Source: Palaemon carinicauda (Eukaryota > Arthropoda > Malacostraca > Decapoda > Palaemonidae). Taken from it: DNA of 64,000 nucleotides. A program made the position numbers and the translations under genes. The stretch is from the NCBI RefSeq assembly GCF_036898095.1, contig NC_090765.1:35541217-35605216 (forward strand), written 5' to 3'. Positions 21,585 to 30,262 of this stretch are shown here, in pieces; the first letter of the stretch is position 1; the number at the start of each line of letters is the position of its first letter. Below the pieces are notes generated by a model, which saw only the letters and a program-made list of their open reading frames with translations, was not told where the DNA came from and did not search any database.

Positions 21585-24044
21585 ATGGCTGACCCTTCTC
21601 AAGTACCTAGATTTCGAGAGTGTAATGCTAGGGACTGTAATAGGCGTCTTCCAAAGGCTTCTCTCGACCCACATACTGTTTGTTCCAATTGTCGGGGTAA
21701 AACCTGTCAATTGGGAGATCGGTGTGAGGAATGCGTGGGCCTTTCGGAATTCGATTGGCTCGAATATGATAAATATGCACGCAGATTAGAGAGAGATAGG
21801 GTAAGGAGAAGTTCATCTAGGTCCGTAGATTTTTCCTCTCCACATGCCCCTGAACCTAATCCTTCCCCTGTAGTGGTTGTTCCTAACCCCCCTTCTAGCA
21901 CTCAGGAACCGTCTATGCAAGACATGTTACGTGCTATTCATGCCTTGGGGGAGAGAGTTGAAGCGTTAGCAAGTGACCGTAATCAACTCATGGCTGACGT
22001 GAAGGAACTTAAGTGCCATAGTGCCACGGCGGAAAGTGGGAAAGTGATTAGTGCGCAAAGTGTTGTGAACAGTGTTGCGACCGAGGGTTCGTCTGTTCGT
22101 GCCTGTCGTTCACCTAGTCCGGGACCTCTTGCAAGCTCCCAAGCCCAGGGGAGAAGCAATGTCGTACGACTTATGGGTTCGAGAGGTCTTGATCAGCGAA
22201 CAGACGTTCCCTCTATGGTATCAGGCGTATCTCGTCAAGATCGCCCCTACCATAAGACGAGAGAGCCCATTTTTACCTCGTCTTCCGAAGGCTTTTCACG
22301 CAAGAAACCATGGAGCAAGGTTTCTAGGCCTCTTAAACGCAAGTCGGTCCCTTCAGGACAGGTCCAACGTCCTGGATGTAGTCATTGGGACAGTTCGGAC
22401 CCGTTGCTGTCATCGGATGACTGCTCGCCGCCTAAGCAAGGCAAAGTTGTGCCGTCTCAGACGCTAACCCCGTCTGTTACCGCACCCGTTCCCGTAGACC
22501 CTAAATGGGTTATACTGCAGGACATGCAGTCTAAGCTTGCGTCCCTTATGGAAGACTACAACGCAGAGAAGGTTTCCGTTGAACCTAGCCGTTTATCTCA
22601 TAGAGATCCTGGCCTTCAGCCACCCAAGCGTTCTGTTGTGCGTCCTGTTGACGTTGGTGTAGCCATCTCACGTCAAACAGTTGGGGTTGTACCACACCCG
22701 ATGCGGTCTCGTGTGGATTTTCAGCCGCATGTGGACGTTAGGCAACTCGCTGATGCGCCTGGTGACGTTCAGGACGTTCGCCAACCATCAGAGTTGACTT
22801 GTTTTGACGCGGTGCGTCAACCTCCGCAACCTAGAGTTGTTTTGACTGCACAACCCAGGCGGTCTAAGCAGTCTCGGGTGGACGCTGTGCGTCCTCACGC
22901 ACCTGTTGTTGTTGACAGTTCCCAGACTGTTCAGCAGTTTCAGGACGCTGCGTCCTGCTCCGCCACTTATGCACCAGTGCGGGCGGACGCTGCGTGTCAA
23001 GCATTGCCAACCCCTTTGCTTGTTTCTCATCAGTTGTCAGATGAGGAGCTTTCGGATGTGGACGTTGCTGACCCTCAGCCTGAGGATCATCCTTCAGATA
23101 TTGATGAGCCTAGAGCAGTTCCGCCATCTATGGACTTTAAAAAAGTCATGCTCATTTTTAAAGAGTTGTTTCCTGAACACTTTGTCTCTGTAGCTCCTCG
23201 TTCGCCGCCGTCTGAGTTTGTTTTAGGCGTACCTGCTGACATGCCAGCCTTTACAAAACTCGTTCTCTCTCGCTCATCCAAGAGAGCTTTACGGCTGTTA
23301 GGCGATTGGTTGGAAACCAAGAGGAGTTTAGGGAAGACGGCCTTTGCCTTCCCCCCATCTAAACTCTCGTCTAGATCGAGCGTCTGGTATGCCACGGGAG
23401 AAGTTCTCGGCTTGGGAGTTCCTGCCTCTGCCCAGGGCGACTTCTCAAGTCTTGTAGACTCTCCCCGCCGCCTAGCCATGAGACGCTCGAAGATTAGTTG
23501 GTCATCCTCAGACCTTGACCATCTACTTAAAGGCATTTTTAGGGCTTTTGAAGTTTTCAACTTCCTTGACTGGTGTTTGGGAGCCTTGAGTAGGAAAATC
23601 TCATCCGCCGATAGAGATGTCTCCTTACTCATTATGTCCTGCATGGATAAGGCCATCCGCGATGGATCCAATGAGCTCTCCTCCTCGTTTACTTCAGGAG
23701 TCCTAAAGAAACGAGAGTCTCTGTGCTCTTTTCTGTCAGCAGGGGTGACGCCCTGTCAACGATCTGAGCTACTCTTTGTCCCTTTGTCTAAGTTCTTGTT
23801 TCCTGAACTTTTAGTTAAGGACATAGCGTTGTCTCTAGTGAAAAAGGACACCCATGACTTGGTTGCGTCCTCGGCTCGCAAAGGGACCCCTTCGTCTGCC
23901 TTTTCTGCTAGACCTAGGATAGACACTCCAGCGTCCAGGTTTATTCCGCCCTTTCGTGGCAGAGCCCCCAGCAGGGGAAGTACTCGTGCCGAAGGAAAGA
24001 GAGGAAAGAGGAAAGGAGCCAAGTCCTCGCGTGGCAGAGTCTGA
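21585..24044 (+). CDS. DIRS gag-like protein, copy 4, intact
   Basis: An 819-residue ORF1 product, taken from the ATG in AAAATGGCTGACCC. The N-terminus holds a Cys/His cluster that looks zinc-binding: C13, C18, H30, C33, C36, C41, C47 and C50 (CSNCRGKTC, RCEEC). A possible coiled coil follows at about 110-145 (MQDMLRAIHALGERVEAL). The middle (about 330-500) is low complexity with repeated DVG/DVR/RQP motifs. The C-terminal third is well conserved among copies (SSKRALRLLGDWL, SVWYATGEVLGLGVP). It ends in an Arg/Lys/Ser-rich tail suited to nucleic acid binding. It overlaps the RT frame by about 120 bp. Its TGA is followed by C, and the same frame is then open for another 986 codons to the end of YR. 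Confidence 0.88.
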   Translation: MADPSQVPRFRECNARDCNRRLPKASLDPHTVCSNCRGKTCQLGDRCEECVGLSEFDWLEYDKYARRLERDRVRRSSSRSVDFSSPHAPEPNPSPVVVVPNPPSSTQEPSMQDMLRAIHALGERVEALASDRNQLMADVKELKCHSATAESGKVISAQSVVNSVATEGSSVRACRSPSPGPLASSQAQGRSNVVRLMGSRGLDQRTDVPSMVSGVSRQDRPYHKTREPIFTSSSEGFSRKKPWSKVSRPLKRKSVPSGQVQRPGCSHWDSSDPLLSSDDCSPPKQGKVVPSQTLTPSVTAPVPVDPKWVILQDMQSKLASLMEDYNAEKVSVEPSRLSHRDPGLQPPKRSVVRPVDVGVAISRQTVGVVPHPMRSRVDFQPHVDVRQLADAPGDVQDVRQPSELTCFDAVRQPPQPRVVLTAQPRRSKQSRVDAVRPHAPVVVDSSQTVQQFQDAASCSATYAPVRADAACQALPTPLLVSHQLSDEELSDVDVADPQPEDHPSDIDEPRAVPPSMDFKKVMLIFKELFPEHFVSVAPRSPPSEFVLGVPADMPAFTKLVLSRSSKRALRLLGDWLETKRSLGKTAFAFPPSKLSSRSSVWYATGEVLGLGVPASAQGDFSSLVDSPRRLAMRRSKISWSSSDLDHLLKGIFRAFEVFNFLDWCLGALSRKISSADRDVSLLIMSCMDKAIRDGSNELSSSFTSGVLKKRESLCSFLSAGVTPCQRSELLFVPLSKFLFPELLVKDIALSLVKKDTHDLVASSARKGTPSSAFSARPRIDTPASRFIPPFRGRAPSRGSTRAEGKRGKRKGAKSSRGRV

Positions 24045-26103
24045 CTGCCCGCAGCTTCAGACAGCAGTAGGTGCCAGACTCAAGAACTTCTGGCGAGCCT
24101 GGGAGAAGAGAGGCGCAGATCAACAGTCTGTGAGGTTGCTCAGAGAGGGGTACAAAATCCCATTTGTACGCAAACCTCCTCTAGCGACTTCCCCCATCGA
24201 TCTCTCTCCCAGGTACCGAGAGGAAGCAAAGAGACAAGCCCTGAAACTAGAAGTGTCTCTTTTGCTAGAGAAGGGAGCGGTGGTCAAAGTCTCGGACCTT
24301 CAATCACCGGGGTTTTACAACCGTCTCTTCCTAGTACCGAAGAAGACAGGAGGTTGGAGACCGGTGCTAGACGTCAGTGCTCTGAATGTCTTTGTCACAA
24401 AGACAAAGTTCACCATGGAGACCACGAAGTCAGTCTTAGCAGCGGTCAGAAAGGGAGACTGGATGGTCTCTCTCGACCTAAGAGACGCTTACTTCCACAT
24501 CCCCATTCACTCAGATTCCCAACCTTTTCTGAGATTTGTGTTCGACAATGTGGTGTACCAGTTTCGGGCCCTGTGCTTTGGCCTAAGTCCTGCTCCTCTC
24601 GTGTTTACGAGGCTTATGAGGAATGTGGCAAAATTCCTCCATTTATCGGGTATCCGAGCATCCCTTTATTTGGACGACTGGCTTCTCAGAGCCTCGTCCA
24701 GTCATCGCTGTCTGAAGGATCTCAATTGGACTTTGGATCTGACCAAGGAATTGGGACTTCTGGTCAACTTGGAAAAGTCCCAGCTGATCCCATCCCAAAC
24801 TATTCTGTATTTAGGGATGGAGATTCGCAGTCCAGTTTTTCGGGCTTTTCCGTCTGCCCCCAGAATAGATCAAGCCCTGCTCGTAATCCAAAGGATGTTG
24901 AAGAGAGAACGTTGCTCAGTCAGAAATTGGATGAGTCTAGTAGGAACTCTATCATCCCTGGAGCAGTTTGTCTCGCTAGGAAGGCTACACCTCCGACCTC
25001 TACAATTCCATCTAGCTTTTCGCTGGAAAAAGGACAAGACGCTAGAGGCGGTCTCGATCCCGATTTCCGAAACAGTAAAGACTTGCCTGAATTGGTGGAA
25101 AGACAATATCAGTCTACGAGAGGGACTTCCCCTAGCAGTTCAGAAACCAAACCACGTTCTATTCTCAGACGCATCGGATTTGGGTTGGGGTGCGACACTG
25201 GACGGTCGGGAATGCTCAGGTCTGTGGACCTCAAGTCAGAGGAGCATGCATATCAACGGCAAGGAGCTTTTGGCAGTTCACCTGGCCTTGATGAGCTTCG
25301 AGAGTCTCCTTCGAGACAAAGTGGTAGAGATCAACTCGGACAACACCACAGCCTTGGCGTACATTTCCAAACAAGGAGGCACCCACTCCCTGACACTGTA
25401 CGAGATCGCAAGGGACCTGCTCATCTGGTCAAGAGATCGAGGCATCTCCCTGGTAACGAGATTTATCCAGGGCGACTTGAACGTTCTAGCAGATTGCCTC
25501 AGTCGGAGAGGTCAGGTAATTCCTACCGAATGGACCCTCCACAAGGATGTGTGCAAGAGGCTTTGGGCGACTTGGGGTCAACCCACCATAGACCTCTTTG
25601 CAACCTCGATGACCAAGAGGCTTCCAATCTATTGCTCTCCAGTCCCAGACCCAGCAGCAATACATATAGATGCCTTTCTCCTAGATTGGTCTCACCTAGA
25701 CCTATACGCATTCCCACCATTCAAGATTGTCAACAAGGTACTGCAGAAATTCGCCTCTCACGAAGGGACAAGGTTGACGTTAGTTGCTCCCCTCTGGCCC
25801 GCGAGAGAATGGTTCACCGAGGTACTTCGATGGCTGGTAGACTTTCCAAGAAGTCTTCCTCTAAGAGTAGACCTATTACGTCAGCCACACGTAAAGAAGG
25901 TACACCAAAGCCTCCACGCTCTTCGTCTGACTGCCTTCAGACTATCGAAAGACTCTCTAGAGCTAGAGGCTTTTCGAAGGAGGCAGCCAGTGCGATTACA
26001 AGAGCGAGGAGAGCTTCTACCATTAGAGTTTACCAATCGAAGTGGGAAATCTTCCGAGACTGGTGCAAGTCAGTATCTGTATCCTCGTCCAGTACCTCTG
26101 TAG
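23923..26103 (+). CDS. DIRS reverse transcriptase / RNase H / methyltransferase-like, copy 4, intact
   Basis: The frame is open from just after a TAG at 23920-23922. No ATG exists before the RT core (the first, in KFTMETT, is already inside RT), so it is probably made by a +1 frameshift from gag. Residues counted from the GTG at 23956: RT fingers 115-160 (GFYNRLFLVPKK), motif A about 172-184 (SLDLRDAYFHIPI), motif C YLDDW 238-242. The RNase H acidic residues are in SDASD (404-408), KELLA (436-440), SDNTTA (461-466) and ADCLSR (512-517). The methyltransferase-like segment is at about 543-625, with DLFA and YAFPPF. The last 90 residues are read from DNA that also codes the recombinase N-terminus. 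This enzyme would copy the element RNA; family identity is certain. Confidence 0.92.
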   Translation, partial: TLQRPGLFRPFVAEPPAGEVLVPKEREERGKEPSPRVAESDCPQLQTAVGARLKNFWRAWEKRGADQQSVRLLREGYKIPFVRKPPLATSPIDLSPRYREEAKRQALKLEVSLLLEKGAVVKVSDLQSPGFYNRLFLVPKKTGGWRPVLDVSALNVFVTKTKFTMETTKSVLAAVRKGDWMVSLDLRDAYFHIPIHSDSQPFLRFVFDNVVYQFRALCFGLSPAPLVFTRLMRNVAKFLHLSGIRASLYLDDWLLRASSSHRCLKDLNWTLDLTKELGLLVNLEKSQLIPSQTILYLGMEIRSPVFRAFPSAPRIDQALLVIQRMLKRERCSVRNWMSLVGTLSSLEQFVSLGRLHLRPLQFHLAFRWKKDKTLEAVSIPISETVKTCLNWWKDNISLREGLPLAVQKPNHVLFSDASDLGWGATLDGRECSGLWTSSQRSMHINGKELLAVHLALMSFESLLRDKVVEINSDNTTALAYISKQGGTHSLTLYEIARDLLIWSRDRGISLVTRFIQGDLNVLADCLSRRGQVIPTEWTLHKDVCKRLWATWGQPTIDLFATSMTKRLPIYCSPVPDPAAIHIDAFLLDWSHLDLYAFPPFKIVNKVLQKFASHEGTRLTLVAPLWPAREWFTEVLRWLVDFPRSLPLRVDLLRQPHVKKVHQSLHALRLTAFRLSKDSLELEAFRRRQPVRLQERGELLPLEFTNRSGKSSETGASQYLYPRPVPL

Positions 26104-27002
26104 CCCAAATCGCTGATTTTCTCTTATACCTGAGAAGAGTTCGCTCCCTTTCAGCTCCCACGATCAAGGGCTACAGGAGCATGTTGGCTTCGGTCTTCCG
26201 GCATAGAGGCTTAGATCTTTCCAACAATAAAGATCTACAAGATCTCCTTAAGTCTTTTGAGACCTCTAAGGAACGTCGTTTGGCTACACCTGGATGGAAT
26301 TTAGACGTGGTCCTAAGATTCCTCATGTCAGACAGGTTTGAGCCTTTACATTCAGCCTCCCTGAAGGATCTCACTCTTAAGACTCTTTTCCTGGTGTGCT
26401 TGGCCTCGGCTAAAAGAGTCAGTGAGCTTCATGCCTTCAGCAAGAACATCGGTTTTTCGACAGAAAAAGCCACTTGTTCTCTTCAACTTGGTTTCCTGGC
26501 CAAGAATGAACTGCCTTCTCGTCCTTGGCCTAAATCTTTTGATATTCCTAGCTTATCAGAGATCGTAGGCAACGAACTAGAGAGAGTATTATGCCCCGTT
26601 AGAGCTCTTAAGTTCTATTTAGCTCGTACTAAGCCTTTAAGAGGTAAATCTGAAGCGTTATGGTGTTCGGTTAAGAAACCATCCTTACCTATGTCAATGA
26701 ATGCTTTGTCATATTTTATCAGATTGTTAATACGAGAAGCTCATTCCCACTTGAGTGAGGAAGACCGATCTTTGCTTAAGGTTAAGACGCATGAGATTAG
26801 AGCTATAGCAACTTCCGTGGCCTTCAAGCAAAATAGATCTCTGCAAAGTATCATGGACGCGACCTTTTGGAGAAGCAAGTCAGTGTTCGCGTCATTTTAC
26901 TTGAAAGATGTCCAGACTCTTTACGAGGACTGCTACACACTGGGTCCATTCGTAGCAGCGAGTGCAGTAGTGGGTGAGGGTTCAACCACTACACTTCCCT
27001 AA
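25809..27002 (+). CDS. DIRS tyrosine recombinase (YR), copy 4, intact
   Basis: 397 residues from the ATG at 25809, which is the first ATG of the conserved part. The frame is open back to 24045, directly after the gag stop, so the real start is not certain. Residues 1-70 are Ser/Arg-rich. The SAM-like core-binding domain is at about 70-160 (IRVYQSKWEIFRDW). The catalytic domain has R203 (SAKRVSE), H328 and R331 (KTHEIRA), W354 and the likely nucleophile Y364 (SFYLKD). It would integrate the circular DNA intermediate in place of a DDE integrase, which explains the missing target-site duplications. It overlaps the RT frame by 295 bp if the 25809 start is used. Confidence 0.9.
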   Translation: MVHRGTSMAGRLSKKSSSKSRPITSATRKEGTPKPPRSSSDCLQTIERLSRARGFSKEAASAITRARRASTIRVYQSKWEIFRDWCKSVSVSSSSTSVAQIADFLLYLRRVRSLSAPTIKGYRSMLASVFRHRGLDLSNNKDLQDLLKSFETSKERRLATPGWNLDVVLRFLMSDRFEPLHSASLKDLTLKTLFLVCLASAKRVSELHAFSKNIGFSTEKATCSLQLGFLAKNELPSRPWPKSFDIPSLSEIVGNELERVLCPVRALKFYLARTKPLRGKSEALWCSVKKPSLPMSMNALSYFIRLLIREAHSHLSEEDRSLLKVKTHEIRAIATSVAFKQNRSLQSIMDATFWRSKSVFASFYLKDVQTLYEDCYTLGPFVAASAVVGEGSTTTLP

Positions 27003-27403
27003 TTCCATATCCTTTTAATCTGTCTCTTGAAATGTTTTTAATATTGTTTTTATGGGTTGTTCGGAAGGCTAAGAAGCCTTTCGCATCCTGGTTGATTTGG
27101 CGGGTGGTCAAAGTCATTTCTTGAGAGCGCCCAGATTAGGGGTTTGATGAGGTCCTGTTGTATGGGTTGCAGCCCTTGATACTTCAGCTCCTGGGAGTCT
27201 GTCAGCATCCTAAGAGGATCGCTGGGCTCCGTGAGGAAGACAGACTTACAAGGCAGAGTAATCGTCTAAGTCAACTTCCTTACCAGGTACCTATTTATTT
27301 TGGTTTTGTTATATTGATAACTGTCAAAATTAAAAAACTCTTAGCTTATACGCTGTAAACATAATTAACTCTGGTCTCTACCCACCTCCTTGGGTGTGAT
27401 TCA
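27003..27403 (+). other. DIRS 3' untranslated region with hairpin series, copy 4
   Basis: Conserved non-coding sequence between YR and ICR. Stems: AAGGCT/AGCCTT at 27065-27080, ATCCT/AGGAT at 27207-27219, and GTGAGGAAG/CTTCCTTAC at 27231-27239 with 27275-27283. A further stem (GTAGTGG/CCACTAC, 26967-26992) lies at the end of YR. The stems are kept in the other copies, including diverged copy 5. Confidence 0.65.
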
Positions 27404-27494
27404 GCTATTATATATTCACCGGCTAAGTTAAATATTTAAAAATGATATTTTAATTATAAAATAAATTTTTGAATATACTTACCCGGTGAATATA
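27404..27494 (+). repeat. Internal complementary region, copy 4
   Basis: The first half (to about 27441) is the reverse complement of the left terminus. The second half (from AATGATATTTTAATTATAAA) is the reverse complement of the right terminus. The halves meet at TTTAAAAATGAT, which reads as the circular end-to-end junction. Confidence 0.92.
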
Positions 27495-27506
27495 TAAATT
27501 AAATGA

Positions 27507-27522
27507 CCCTCCCTTCCTCCCC
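27507..27522 (-). other. Purine/G-rich tract between ICR and right ITR, copy 4
   Basis: Minus strand GGGGAGGAAGGGAGGG, located in the spacer between ICR and right ITR. It is conserved in copies 1 and 3, and with one substitution in copy 5. Confidence 0.6.
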
Positions 27523-27541
27523 AATAGAGACGCAGCGGGAC

Positions 27542-27738
27542 GAGAAGAATTAAAGGTTTTGTTTACATACAAGAGTGGTATCTGGCCGACAGTTGGCGCT
27601 GGTGGGCACACCCGCAACCTTCATAGCGATCGCTCGCGAGTTTTTTGAGTATGTTTTCTGTCGAGCCGCAGAGTTGCAGCTATTATATATTCACCGGGTA
27701 AGTATATTCAAAAATTTATTTTATAATTAAAATATCAT
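27542..27738 (+). repeat. Right inverted terminal repeat, copy 4
   Basis: Complement of 21208-21382 apart from the outer 44 bases, which are specific to the right end and pair with the second ICR half. One C/T difference was noted near 27551. It contains GCGATCGC and the donor-like GGGTAAGTAT. Confidence 0.9.
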
Positions 27739-28800
27739 TTTACACACTGTACTAGGGTACTTAGTGGCTAGGTACTTTGTATCTAACATAGGTACTTGAA
27801 TGTCTCATGCCTATGCTCTAGAGGCCTGCACCTTGCATCTGCATGCCACTGCACCTGTGCACAGACGCTCATAACAGGTAATGCTTTGTGCTTAGTTTTA
27901 TAGAATTGCATTGCCCCTGACGGCTTATCGCTGCACTAGTGCACCGAGACATTTTGCTTTTAGTGGTTTTTTCCCCTATCAGGATTGCTATGGAAAAACA
28001 TTACTCTCTGACTTGCGCTGCTATTACGGTGTACCTCAGCATTTATTGCCTAGTATCCTTTTCTTAAGCTAGTACAGTTGGACCATGCCATTTGTGATGG
28101 TTAGGTAACAGAGATACAGTACAGTATGCGCAAATGGCGTAATTCTACAAACTAAATTTCAGCCTGCAAAAAAATAGTTAGCTATGTTCATCTTTATGAA
28201 TTTTATGGACCATGGGTTATGAACATCATTCCTCCCTAGAGCTGTGAAGATACATAAAAGTACCTTTCCTGTTCTTTTTGATGGAAGTATCAGTCACTGC
28301 TGGAAATTTTCACTGGGACCAGAGAAGGGGTCATAGGTTTGTCAGATTCAGTGATTGCTTGTTGAAAGATATCATAATTGGGAACTGTTTACTCTTGCAT
28401 TCCTGTTTCATTTCCTCTATAATGTTTTTCATGGGGATAAAGCTTCATCCACATAACGTGTGAACTTGATGTCACACCATAAATTGGTCCATAATGTAGG
28501 TGGTATTTTTCAATGCTTCCACCTGCATGTGACATCTTCCCAAATTTTTCAACTGTAATGCAGTGTTCCCCACCCTCACATCTTTTTCTTCCTATTTGCT
28601 TACTGGCTGATTCTGTCCCCCTCATCTTTTTCAGTGGAAACTGCCTCTTGAAATTATCAAAATATCCCTTGCTGGCCTGGAAATGTATACTTGTTGTAAC
28701 TATGGGGGTTTTACTGGTGCTTGGCCCATGTTCCTCAGTTATACCCAGATTAGTCTTAAAATATCAAATTAGAGAATTAACTTCCTTCCAGATAAGGTTA
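27739..28800. other. Intron sequence, DIRS copy 4 to Tigger fragment
   Basis: No supported gene. A 78-codon minus-strand open stretch near 28389-28625 has no clear family. Confidence 0.4.
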
Positions 28801-29112
28801 TACAGTGGTCCGCGGTTATGCCTTTGCGTTGCTGGTTCTCAATTCACATGAACAACGCATTTTCCATCTTGATCATTGCTATATGCTTAGCACTGCACGG
28901 GGCACTTGCACCTACGGCAGCACGAATGTTTGTTTCATTTTTTTAAGGTATAGCACAGTACTTTCGTTCATGCGTAACATATCGCTGACTGCAGCAAAAA
29001 ACATGCCTTCCCTATATTTGTTCAGCACAATTACTTTTTGCTCCAGGGTCATCACATTCTTCTGAACCTTAGGGGTAAGTTTAGAGGAAGATGAAGCCCT
29101 CTTAGGTGTCAT
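28801..29112 (-). mobile_element. Tigger-like (pogo/CENP-B type) DNA transposon fragment
   Basis: The minus strand from 29112 encodes MTPKRASSSSKLTPKVQKNV and then MTLEQKVIVLNKYREG..., ending in NESTVLYLKK. This is the N-terminal Psq/CENP-B helix-turn-helix of Tigger transposases. The rest of the transposase is missing. At 28801 a TA dinucleotide is followed by CAGTGGTCCGCGGTTATG, which resembles a Tigger terminal inverted repeat, so the fragment looks like an internally deleted copy whose other end I could not find. Confidence 0.7.
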
Positions 29113-30262
29113 TACTAAAATTGAACTCTTGGAACAATGAGTAGATGTGCAATACACAAGATCTTTATGGTACGGCATGCGCAGCAAAAAAGAGGCACCG
29201 CAAAGGTGGTGTTGCTGTGTCCTGCAATGTAGGAAAACTGTAAGAAAAATGTCTGGAAGCACTACGATTGATACCGTGAGAAGACGTGAAGTATCAATTT
29301 TATTACTGTACAGTACTCAAATGATATTGTGGCCCTCCCCAGCAAATAATTGGATCCACAAAAATATGAATGGTAATGTCTAACAGTATTTACACTTAGC
29401 AATGTGCCACTGTTCCTACCTGTTAATGCGATTAGTTGTTAGCAGCTCAGAGATAATTGGGTACAATAGTACTGTAGTGTGTTTCATGGCCCACTCTTAT
29501 TTCCTGCCACTTTTGCTTTCTAGTGTGATGAGCAGCTCTTGCTTATTATCTAACATTGGTACTTGAGTACAGGCACTGTTGCACTGAAGTTCCTTTATGC
29601 CAAAAATCCTCAGTGTTTGCTGGTTAGCAGCTTCTTCCTCAACTAGTACCTACAACTCAGGACCATGAGACAGAGTCTGTGTGCTTAGCAGATAGTTTTA
29701 AAGCCTTGACTTTTTGCCATAGTGAAGTGTAGTTGCTTATGCCTTCTGTTTTACACAACTCTAAATGCATAGTGTTTTAAACGAACAACTAAAGCATAGA
29801 ATGAGTAAGTATTCAAATAATAACTGTTATCAAAAGAATTTGTTTCAATAGTAAGAGAGTGAATCCTTAAAAATGTAGTGTTGGAATGTAACGGCCTTAA
29901 TATCCCACAAGGGAAATTGTACGTACAAGTTACAGGTGAGTATAGTAGTATGTATCGAGAGGCTACTGTGCTTCTAATGATCTTTTAATGTTTATGAAGC
30001 TGCTAGAATTGTGGTAGTTTTCAGTATAGTGAATTCATCCTTATCTCCATAGTTAAAAAGTGATTGTGGTTGTTTTGCAATTTAAAGTTTTTTTTACAGC
30101 CCATCCTTATTTGAGGAAATGTTAATCATTATATGTCATGCTGTGTAAGAAATAAAACAGAAACTGAATTTACATTTTGAGAGTATAAGGAAGTCTTTTT
30201 CATAAAGAGACATGTGATAAGTCATGTAAACTCCTCTATTAATTGTATATAATTTTTAACAG
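29113..30262. other. Intron sequence before Nudix exon C
   Basis: AT-rich intron; nothing coding that I can support. Confidence 0.5.

Larger units (their letters stand above)
21208..27738 (+). mobile_element. DIRS1-like retrotransposon copy 4, intact, in Nudix intron B-C
   Basis: The most complete element in the window, 6.5 kb. All three coding frames are uninterrupted and the two inverted repeats are almost perfect complements. The ICR matches both termini, and the 3' UTR hairpins are kept. Order: left ITR, 5' UTR (21383-21584), gag, RT/RNase H/methyltransferase-like, YR, 3' UTR, ICR, purine tract, right ITR. There is no visible target-site duplication; the insertion is at a T-run (left CCAC|TTTT, right CAT|TTTAC). 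These features suggest a recent and possibly active copy. Confidence 0.93.

Noticed and set aside
22072..22467. Long open frames in other phases within gag (also 24354-25800 in the YR frame)
   Set aside because: No domain similarity; kept only as a note on frame openness, not as separate genes.
27158..27358. 66-codon open frame in the DIRS 3' UTR, also in copy 3 (19293-19493)
   Set aside because: It starts at TTG, not ATG, and is not open in copies 1, 2 and 5. The conservation is better explained by RNA hairpins.
1..27738. The repeated DIRS blocks as a tandem segmental duplication
   Set aside because: Flanking sequences differ at every copy, each copy ends exactly at its own termini, and two exons lie between them; independent insertions fit better.
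28389..28625. 78-codon minus-strand open frame, perhaps an extracellular domain exon
   Set aside because: No convincing motif and no supporting splice sites.
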